Source: CAZAKO01 sp964546145 (GTDB lineage: Bacteria > Fidelibacterota > UBA2242). From it: a DNA stretch of 19,705 nt. Shown here in pieces: positions 13,824 to 19,705 of this stretch. Each line of letters starts with the position of its first letter. Position 1 is the first letter of the stretch. The notes beneath the pieces were generated by a model, which had not been told where the DNA came from, did not search any database, and saw only the letters and a program-made list of their open reading frames with translations. The translations under genes and the position numbers were made by a program. The stretch covers positions 1 to 19,705 of the forward strand of contig CAZJIU010000039.1 in the NCBI GenBank assembly GCA_964546145.1, written 5' to 3'.

Positions 13824-14969
13824 ATGAATCCTGAGCAGCGGCTGAAATCTGTTTATATTTCTGAATCGTCATTAAATGATCCGGTTACCGATCAAATAAT
13901 CAACAATCTGCCTCGCCGAATCCGGAAAATTGTTGCTGACGACTACGATATTTCGAGCGAAATTCGGGGAATTAATCCCAAGCAGGTTTTATATCTTACC
14001 CGCTCCAAGGGAGAAACGATCAAAAAGTGTCCCGGAACAGCCGCAAGTTATTTATGCTGCCGCTATCAGGTGATTAATCAGACGCTGAATTGTCCCCTGA
14101 ATTGTGTTTATTGTATTCTGCAGTATTATTTGAATCAGCCGGCAACGGTTATCTATACCGATTTTGCAAAAATCTTTTCCGAGCTGAGAAATAAATTGAC
14201 CGCCCAGCCAAAACGCTTCTTTCGAGTCGGTACGGGTGAGCTAAGTGACAGTCTGGCATATTACGGTTCAATGCTCTTTGCCCGGGAAGCCGTTGAGATT
14301 TTTGCAGAAATTCCGAATGGAATCCTGGAATTAAAGACCAAAACGGTGAACATAGATGATTTACTTACTCTCCGGCATAATGGTCATACAGTGCTGGCCT
14401 GGTCGCTTAATCCCCAGCAAATAATTGACGAGTTTGAGATAAATACAGCGGCTTTGACTCGGCGCTTGAATGCAGCTACTCGCGCAGCTGAAGCCGGTTA
14501 TCTGCTGGCATTTCACCTCGATCCGATTCTGACAGTTCCAGATTGGCTATCGTTTTATGACGAGATGCTGGATGAACTCTACTCCAGAATAAAACCGCAG
14601 CAGATTGCCTGGATCAGCTTAGGCTCCTTGCGTTATCCCCCAGAAATGAAAGCTAGGATGATTGCTCATTATCCCAATTCGGTTTTGCCTTTTGGGGAAT
14701 TGGTTCGTGGGCTGGATGGTAAAATGCGTTATGCCCGACCAATCCGCGTACCACTCTATCGCCGCATTTACCAAAAACTTACCGCTGTTGATCTGCCGCC
14801 GTTTATTTATTTTTGTATGGAGAGTCAGGATGTCTGGCAGGAAGTGACTGGCTCGATCCCTAATGATAATGCCCATCTGGACTATATGTTTGCCGAGAGT
14901 TTGCACCAGCGATTCCCCGGGTTGCTTTCGGAACCACCGCTACTCAATAATTATATTTCTAATGATTAA
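13824..14969 (+). CDS. spore-photoproduct-lyase-like radical SAM protein lacking the catalytic Cys
   Basis: A 381-residue radical SAM protein of the SPL family. The N-terminal lead-in 'KKCPGTAASYLCCRYQVIN' and the cluster motif CPLNCVYCILQ (C90, C94, C97) are distinctive for SPL relatives, where SAM bound to the [4Fe-4S] cluster gives the 5'-deoxyadenosyl radical. Later conserved pieces are 'FFRVGTGELSDSL' (132-144), 'ELKTKT', 'VLAWSLNP' and 'AFHLDPI'. B. subtilis SplB has an essential Cys141, 43 residues after its cluster, that donates hydrogen to the substrate. Here the equivalent region has no Cys, and no Cys occurs from residue 98 to about 330, so classical spore photoproduct repair is doubtful. 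The ATG directly follows the stop of the ParB-like gene with no spacer, implying translational coupling. Likely role: a radical reaction on nucleic acid or a related substrate, unidentified. Confidence 0.8.
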   Translation: MNPEQRLKSVYISESSLNDPVTDQIINNLPRRIRKIVADDYDISSEIRGINPKQVLYLTRSKGETIKKCPGTAASYLCCRYQVINQTLNCPLNCVYCILQYYLNQPATVIYTDFAKIFSELRNKLTAQPKRFFRVGTGELSDSLAYYGSMLFAREAVEIFAEIPNGILELKTKTVNIDDLLTLRHNGHTVLAWSLNPQQIIDEFEINTAALTRRLNAATRAAEAGYLLAFHLDPILTVPDWLSFYDEMLDELYSRIKPQQIAWISLGSLRYPPEMKARMIAHYPNSVLPFGELVRGLDGKMRYARPIRVPLYRRIYQKLTAVDLPPFIYFCMESQDVWQEVTGSIPNDNAHLDYMFAESLHQRFPGLLSEPPLLNNYISND

Positions 14970-14989
14970 ATCTTATGACTGGCTGAGAA

Positions 14990-15568
14990 TTAAGCCGGCA
15001 GATATTTTTGAGATAGTTGGGGATCACTGAGTATTCTATCCGCCCAAAAAAGACCGATAATTGTCTTGGCGTCGGTAATTTGACCATTTTGTATTAGGTT
15101 CATCGCGTCGGAAATTGAGCAGGCGGTTCTTTCGATAAATTCGTCGGCATCGGGCAACCGCGAGGCTGGAGTAAGTTGGTCAGCCCAGTACAGGTGCACA
15201 ACCTCGTCGCTGTAACCAACGCAGGTGTGGATTGGAACAATTGGTTTTAGCCAATTAGCCTGATAGCCGGTTTCTTCGGCCAGCTCGCGTTGAATCGTCA
15301 TTTCTGGTGATTCGCCCGGATCAATTTTGCCAGCCGGTAATTCCAGCACAATCTGGCGAATGGGATAGCGATACTGTCGGATCAGCAGAATTTGTTGGTT
15401 TCCCAGGTGCGGGATAACCACTGCCGCCCCGGGATGTTTAATGTACTCCCGGGTTGAACAATTGCCGCTCGGAAGTAGCACCGTATCTTGATAGACGTGT
15501 AGTAATACTCCCTCAAAAACCTTGGTTGTGGTCAGTTGTTTTTCGTTAAAGGTCGATTCTGAACTCAT
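14990..15568 (-). CDS. Nudix hydrolase, ADP-ribose pyrophosphatase-like
   Basis: A 192-residue Nudix hydrolase. The complete Nudix box GX5EX7REUXEEXGU runs from Gly80 to Tyr102, with Glu86, Arg94, Glu95, Glu98 and Glu99 in place. The preceding 'LLIRQYRYPIRQIVLELPAG' (61-80) is the signature of the ADP-ribose pyrophosphatase (NudF/YqkG) branch, which hydrolyses ADP-ribose to AMP and ribose 5-phosphate. The later 'YSDEVVHLYWA' also fits this branch. Length is usual for the family. The ATG at 15568 has GAGGA 6-7 bp upstream. The gene is divergent from ppdK with about 266 bp between starts and convergent with the SPL-like gene, whose stop is about 20 bp away. It acts in the cytoplasm as a house-cleaning enzyme; other nucleoside diphosphate sugars are possible substrates. 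Confidence 0.88.
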   Translation of the reverse strand: MSSESTFNEKQLTTTKVFEGVLLHVYQDTVLLPSGNCSTREYIKHPGAAVVIPHLGNQQILLIRQYRYPIRQIVLELPAGKIDPGESPEMTIQRELAEETGYQANWLKPIVPIHTCVGYSDEVVHLYWADQLTPASRLPDADEFIERTACSISDAMNLIQNGQITDAKTIIGLFWADRILSDPQLSQKYLPA

Positions 15569-15679
15569 TGTTTATCCTCGTTGATAAAATTGGTTTATGG
15601 GGTGTCATTGTTTGCGGGTGTTGTTAATAATGTCACTACTGGTAGACTCCAATTCTCAAGGGTTAATATAAATAAAAAA

Positions 15680-15691
15680 CCGGTTAACCGG
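15680..15691. promoter_or_regulatory. 12-bp perfect palindrome between Nudix gene and ppdK
   Basis: CCGGTTAACCGG is a perfect two-fold palindrome, flanked by an A-run on the left (AATAAAAAA) and a T-rich run on the right (CATTTTATTTT). It could be an operator for a dimeric regulator of either divergent gene, or a short hairpin followed by TTTTTT on the minus strand that terminates or attenuates transcription. Confidence 0.4.
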
Positions 15692-15757
15692 CATTTTATT
15701 TTCCAATTTTCAGATGGATGGTAGGCAAGTATTCTCTGGAATTAAGTCACCAAAACC

Positions 15758-15786
15758 TTGAAAATTCCCCAAAAAAGTGATAAAAT
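15758..15786 (+). promoter_or_regulatory. sigma70-like promoter for ppdK
   Basis: TTGAAA (15758-15763) and TAAAAT (15781-15786) are separated by exactly 17 bp, each one base off consensus, about 50 bp before the ppdK ATG. A TTGACA at 15803-15808 closer to the gene has no properly spaced -10. Confidence 0.5.
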
Positions 15787-15834
15787 TGCCGCTGATACAT
15801 TTTTGACAATCTTAAACAAACGAATGAGGTTATA

Positions 15835-18558
15835 ATGGCTAAGTATGTTTATTTTTTCGGCGGCGGGAAAGCCGACGGTAATGAGAGTATGAAAGGTTTA
15901 CTGGGTGGTAAAGGTGCCAATCTGGCCGAAATGGCGGGACATCCCGAGCTGCGCCTGCCGGTACCACCTGGATTTACCATTACGACCGAGGTTTGCACTT
16001 ATTATTATGCCAATAAGCGCTCCTATCCGGCCGAATTAAAAGAGCAGGTCGAGACAGCCCTGACGAAAGTCGAAGAAATTCTCGGCCGTAAATTCGGTGA
16101 TCCACAAAATCCGTTATTGGTTTCGGTACGTTCCGGTGCCCGCAAGTCCATGCCCGGCATGATGGAGACCGTTTTAAATGTTGGTCTGACCGAGAAGACT
16201 ATTCCCGGACTGATCAAAAAGAGTGGCGCCAACGAGCGTTTTGTCTATGATGCCTATCGCCGTCTGATCATGATGTACTCTGACGTGGTCATGGAGAAAG
16301 CCGGTGGCATCGAGCCGAAGGATGAAGAAGGAATCCGCCGCCAGCTAGAAAGGCTGATGGATAGCGTTAAGAAAGCCAAGAAATATTCGAGTGACACCGA
16401 GCTAACTACGGCTGACCTGAAAGAACTATGTGGTGCCTTTAAAAGGCAGATTAAAAAGGTACTCGGCAAGGATTTTCCGGATGATCCGTTGGAGCAATTA
16501 TGGGGCGGAATCGGCGCCGTCTTCGCTTCCTGGAATGGTAAGCGCGCGGTGGCTTATCGCCGCATCGAGGGAATTCCGGATGATTGGGGTACTGCCGTTA
16601 CCGTTCAGGTTATGGTTTTTGGTAATATGGGTGAAGATTGTGCTACCGGCGTTGCCTTCAGCCGCAATCCCGGCAGTGGTGAAAATGGCTTCTACGGCGA
16701 ATATCTGGTTAATGCCCAGGGAGAGGATGTCGTGGCTGGTATCCGCACGCCCGCTCCAATAAATGAATATTCGACTTCCGAGCACAATAAGGACTTAACG
16801 ACTCTGCAAAAGGGTATGCCGGTGCTCTACAAGGAGCTCGAAGACTATCGCACGCGGTTGGAAAAACATTACCACGACATGCAAGATATCGAATTTACGA
16901 TTGAGAAGAACCGGCTGTTCATGCTTCAGTGCCGCGTCGGCAAGCGTAATGGTCCAGCCGCTGTCCGCATGGCACTCGACATGCTCAATGAAGGTTTAAT
17001 TAACAAAGAGATGGCGGTTCTGCGGGTTACTCCGGCCCAGCTCGACGAACTTTTACATCCAATTATTGATTTTTCTGTAGAAAAAGATCATACTCCTTTA
17101 GCTAAGGGCTTGCCTGCCGGACCCGGTGCTGCCAGTGGTGTGATCGTTTTCAGTTCGAATGATGCCGTAGAATGGGCAAAAGCCGGCAAGAAGGTCATCT
17201 TAGTCCGTGAAGAGACGAATCCGGAAGATGTGGATGGAATGCGCTCTTCGCAGGCAATTTTGACTGCTCGTGGGGGAATGACCAGTCACGCCGCATTGGT
17301 AGCCCGCGGCTGGGGCAAATGCTGTATTGTTGGCTGTAGTGCACTGGAGATCAATGCCGGTAAAAAGACCCTGAGCGTTAACGGTAAAACCTATAAAGAG
17401 GGCGATATCTTGACCTTAAATGGTACCAAAGGTTATGTCTATGAGGGTACCTTGCCGATGATTGATGCAACCGAAAATCCGGATCTGGTCAAATTCCTGA
17501 AAATCTGCGATTCGGTCCGCCGGCTGGGTGTTAGAACCAATGCCGATACGCCAGCCGATGCACGCCGGGCGCGGCAATTTGGCGCCGAAGGCATCGGTCT
17601 TTTCCGCACCGAACATATGTTTTACGGCGAAGGTTCGGATGAGCCGCTGTTTTACCTGCGGAAAATGATTATGTCAAAGACCAAAGAAGAGCGGCAGAAA
17701 GCCGTAGACGAGCTATTTCCTTATGTTAAAAAAGATATTAAAGCGACATTGGAAGCTATGGACGGCTATCCGGTTGTAATTAGGCTGCTCGACCCACCGC
17801 TCCATGAGTTTGTGCCGCGCAAAAAGGAAAAGTTGGAGCAACTGGCAAAAGACCTCGGAATTAGTTTAGAGGAGCTGGAAAAACGGGCTGGTGATCTGCA
17901 TGAATCCAATCCGATGATGGGTCATCGAGGTGTCCGTTTGGGAGTTACTTATCCCGAGGTAACCAAAATGCAGGTGCGGGCAATTCTGGAGGCAGCTGCC
18001 GAGTTACTGAAAGAGGGCAAAAAGCCCTATCCGGAAATTATGGTGCCGGTTGTCTGTGATGTCAATGAGCTTAAAAATCAGAAAGTTCTGGTTGAAGAGG
18101 TCTATGCGGAATTACTTAAGAAATTCAATCTGGAAAAACTTGAGTATCTCTACGGTACGATGATTGAAATTCCGCGCGCCTGCCTGGTTGCCGATAAAAT
18201 CGCCGAGGTGACTGAATTTTTCTCTTATGGAACCAATGACTTGACCCAGATGGGCTATGGCTTCTCACGCGATGACATCGGCGGATTCGTACCGGATTAT
18301 ATCGAAAAGAAAATTCTGCCGGCTGACCCATTTCAGACCATTGATCAGCTGGGCATCGGCGAGCTAATCAAAATCGGCATCGAACGCGGTCGCAAAACCA
18401 AGCCAAGTCTGGAAGTTGGCATCTGCGGCGAACACGGCGGCGAACCAAATTCAGTAAAATTCTGCCATCGGGTTGGCATGAATTATGTCTCCTGTTCACC
18501 TTTTCGGGTGCCGATCGCCCGTCTGGCTGCAGCGCAGGCTGTAGTTGAGCAAGAATAG
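15835..18558 (+). CDS. ppdK: pyruvate, phosphate dikinase
   Basis: A 907-residue enzyme that interconverts pyruvate, ATP and phosphate with phosphoenolpyruvate, AMP and pyrophosphate, placing it at the glycolysis/gluconeogenesis junction in the cytoplasm. The N-terminal ATP-grasp region starts 'KYVYFFGGGKADG...LLGGKGANLAEM' and includes 'SVRSGARKSMPGMMETVLNVGL'. The phosphohistidine domain carries GGMTSHAALVARGWGKCC with catalytic His485, and Thr483, the residue phosphorylated by regulatory proteins in some organisms. The C-terminal PEP-binding barrel contains 'GIGLFRTEHMF', 'NPMMGHRGVRLG', 'FSYGTNDLTQMGYGFSRDD' and GICGEHGGEP with Cys864. Length is slightly above the Clostridium enzyme (about 875), with positions shifted by about 30, so an N-terminal-half insertion exists. 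GAGG lies 5 bp before the ATG. Codon use looks more regular and GC-richer than neighbours, suggesting high expression. No frameshift seen. Confidence 0.97.
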   Translation: MAKYVYFFGGGKADGNESMKGLLGGKGANLAEMAGHPELRLPVPPGFTITTEVCTYYYANKRSYPAELKEQVETALTKVEEILGRKFGDPQNPLLVSVRSGARKSMPGMMETVLNVGLTEKTIPGLIKKSGANERFVYDAYRRLIMMYSDVVMEKAGGIEPKDEEGIRRQLERLMDSVKKAKKYSSDTELTTADLKELCGAFKRQIKKVLGKDFPDDPLEQLWGGIGAVFASWNGKRAVAYRRIEGIPDDWGTAVTVQVMVFGNMGEDCATGVAFSRNPGSGENGFYGEYLVNAQGEDVVAGIRTPAPINEYSTSEHNKDLTTLQKGMPVLYKELEDYRTRLEKHYHDMQDIEFTIEKNRLFMLQCRVGKRNGPAAVRMALDMLNEGLINKEMAVLRVTPAQLDELLHPIIDFSVEKDHTPLAKGLPAGPGAASGVIVFSSNDAVEWAKAGKKVILVREETNPEDVDGMRSSQAILTARGGMTSHAALVARGWGKCCIVGCSALEINAGKKTLSVNGKTYKEGDILTLNGTKGYVYEGTLPMIDATENPDLVKFLKICDSVRRLGVRTNADTPADARRARQFGAEGIGLFRTEHMFYGEGSDEPLFYLRKMIMSKTKEERQKAVDELFPYVKKDIKATLEAMDGYPVVIRLLDPPLHEFVPRKKEKLEQLAKDLGISLEELEKRAGDLHESNPMMGHRGVRLGVTYPEVTKMQVRAILEAAAELLKEGKKPYPEIMVPVVCDVNELKNQKVLVEEVYAELLKKFNLEKLEYLYGTMIEIPRACLVADKIAEVTEFFSYGTNDLTQMGYGFSRDDIGGFVPDYIEKKILPADPFQTIDQLGIGELIKIGIERGRKTKPSLEVGICGEHGGEPNSVKFCHRVGMNYVSCSPFRVPIARLAAAQAVVEQE

Positions 18559-18566
18559 ATATTTAA

Positions 18567-19705
18567 TTATTGCTTGACTAATGCCAGAGTCTCTTGGACC
18601 AGATCCAGAAAGGTTGGCGCCTTAATTGGTTTCTGGAGATAGCGGAAATTCTTTTTCTTGATAATATCATGCTGGACCTTTTCATCGGCATACCCACTGC
18701 ACATGATTATCGGAATGTCGGCTTGAGTTGAGAGGAATTCTTCGACGAGTAATACACCGTTCTTATCCGGAAGAATAACATCACAAACGATTAATTTGAT
18801 TTTTTCTTTTTGAAAGATGGTAGTGGCAGCTGCAGCATCGGCAGCTTCAAGCGGAACATAATTGTAGTGTCGTAATATTGTTATTATGAATTTTCGAACA
18901 TCGTTATCGTCCTCAATCACCAGAATGGGTTCACCCTTGCCGAGTTTTTGCGCTTGCTGGTCTTTTGGTGTAAAAGCGTCCAATACCGATTTCTGAGAAG
19001 CAGGGAGACAAATCGTAAAAATAGTTCCTTTTTCCGGTTCACTCTCGACATTGATCCAGCCATTATGCTTTTTGATGATTCCATAGGCCACTGATAATCC
19101 AAGACCAGTACCCTTCCCGGCTTCTTTAGTGGTAAAGAAGGGATCAAAAATTTTGTCAATTACCTCGGTCGGAACGCCACAGCCGGTATCCTGGATTGTC
19201 AGGCAGATAAAATTACCAGGATTGGAGTGGGGAATCAGGGCACAATCCTGCTCGGAAAGTTCCAGATTTTCGGTTTTGATTGTCAGGGTTCCTCCATGTG
19301 GCATCGCATCGCGGGCATTGACCACCAGATTCATAATTACCTGTTCCAGGTTACCTTCGTCAGCTTCAATATTCCAGAGATTATCATCCAGCTGCAGATT
19401 GATGACGATATTCTCGCCGATCAGGCGCTCCAGCATTTTGGACAAGTTGACGATTGTCTTATTCGGATTGAGTATTTCGAAAGCCATTTCTTGTTTGCGG
19501 CTGAAAAGCAGTAACTGCCGGGTAAGTTGTGCGGCGCGGAAGGCGGCATTGACGATTTGCTTGAGTTCGTAATGTTCCTGGTCGCTTTCATTCTTAGCTG
19601 CCATCATTAACTGGGCATGTCCCTGAATAATGGTCAGCAGATTATTGAAATCATGGGCGATTCCGCCGGCCAAAGTACCGATAGCTTCCATTTTTTGGGA
19701 TTGGA
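18567..19705 (-). CDS. hybrid sensor histidine kinase with C-terminal receiver, 5' part outside window
   Basis: The C-terminal 379 or so residues of a hybrid two-component kinase. The frame is open to the window edge (reading Gln-Ser-Gln-Lys before the first internal Met at 19691), so the sensor region is missing. Counting from that Met, the HisKA H-box 'GGIAHDFNNLL' has phospho-acceptor His13. The ATPase domain shows the N-box 'NLVVNARDAM' (121-130), G1 'DTGCGVP' (168-174), F-box 'FDPFFTTK' and G2 'GKGTGLGLS' (192-200). A receiver domain follows (about 254-374) with acidic residues Glu260-Asp262, phospho-acceptor Asp304 in 'VCDVILPDKNG', Ser332, and Lys354 in 'LQKPI'. All catalytic residues are present, so it is functional as far as seen. 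The HDFNN type usually follows PAS domains. The gene converges on ppdK with only 8 bp between stops. The signal is unknown. Confidence 0.93.
   Translation of the reverse strand, partial: QSQKMEAIGTLAGGIAHDFNNLLTIIQGHAQLMMAAKNESDQEHYELKQIVNAAFRAAQLTRQLLLFSRKQEMAFEILNPNKTIVNLSKMLERLIGENIVINLQLDDNLWNIEADEGNLEQVIMNLVVNARDAMPHGGTLTIKTENLELSEQDCALIPHSNPGNFICLTIQDTGCGVPTEVIDKIFDPFFTTKEAGKGTGLGLSVAYGIIKKHNGWINVESEPEKGTIFTICLPASQKSVLDAFTPKDQQAQKLGKGEPILVIEDDNDVRKFIITILRHYNYVPLEAADAAAATTIFQKEKIKLIVCDVILPDKNGVLLVEEFLSTQADIPIIMCSGYADEKVQHDIIKKKNFRYLQKPIKAPTFLDLVQETLALVKQ

Noticed and set aside
13824..14969. Annotation as genuine spore photoproduct lyase (splB)
   Set aside because: The essential donor Cys is missing and nothing suggests sporulation, so the gene symbol is withheld.
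15803..15836. TTGACA with TATAAT directly before ppdK as a promoter
   Set aside because: The spacing is 22 bp and the TATAAT overlaps the ATG, so it cannot make a normal leader with a ribosome site; the 15758-15786 pair is better.

Overview
The window looks like a metagenome-assembled scaffold, with a 100-N gap at 7636-7735, from a Gram-negative bacterium. The evidence for an outer membrane is a patatin fused to POTRA domains and a C-terminal beta-barrel ending in Phe, a lipoprotein with a lipobox-like Cys, and several exported proteins. The mixture of pyruvate phosphate dikinase, SpmA/SpmB homologues, a DUF1460 amidase-like protein, a hybrid histidine kinase and frequent TTG/GTG starts would fit a candidate phylum of the FCB group, but no marker here fixes the taxonomy and this is inference. 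No insertion sequence, phage gene or CRISPR array was seen.

Layout. At 1-291 is the C-terminal end of a TauE/SafE-type permease. At 535-1359 is a lipoprotein with a CBM9/DOMON-like start. At 1684-4919 a PAP2 phosphatase and a two-POTRA patatin/beta-barrel protein form a close pair acting on lipids at the envelope. Converging on it, with overlapping stop codons, is a periplasmic DUF1460 amidase-like protein (4916-5809, minus). Divergent from that is a stand-alone E2-type acyltransferase catalytic domain (5975-6784). A minus-strand group (9041 to 6839) encodes an exported beta-propeller-like protein, SpmA (broken by the assembly gap) and SpmB. Next come rlmN (9184-10215), two tiny two-helix membrane proteins, and a minus-strand tRNA-Thr(CGT) with a recognisable promoter.

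The most unusual part is a tight plus-strand group at 11169-14969: a small zinc-ribbon protein, an MTA/SAH-nucleosidase-like protein, a family 2 glycosyltransferase, a degenerate ParB-like protein and a spore-photoproduct-lyase-like radical SAM protein. The last has the CX3CX2C cluster but no Cys where SplB has its essential hydrogen-donor Cys. The ParB-like and SPL-like genes abut exactly, and the ParB-like start lies inside the glycosyltransferase gene. My inference is a nucleic-acid modification or repair module: the ParB-like protein could be the DNA partner, the radical SAM enzyme the catalyst, and the nucleosidase could clear 5'-deoxyadenosine.

The right end holds a Nudix hydrolase (ADP-ribose pyrophosphatase-like, minus) divergent from ppdK (15835-18558), with a 12-bp palindrome and a good sigma70-like promoter between them. 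A hybrid histidine kinase (minus) converges on ppdK and runs off the window.
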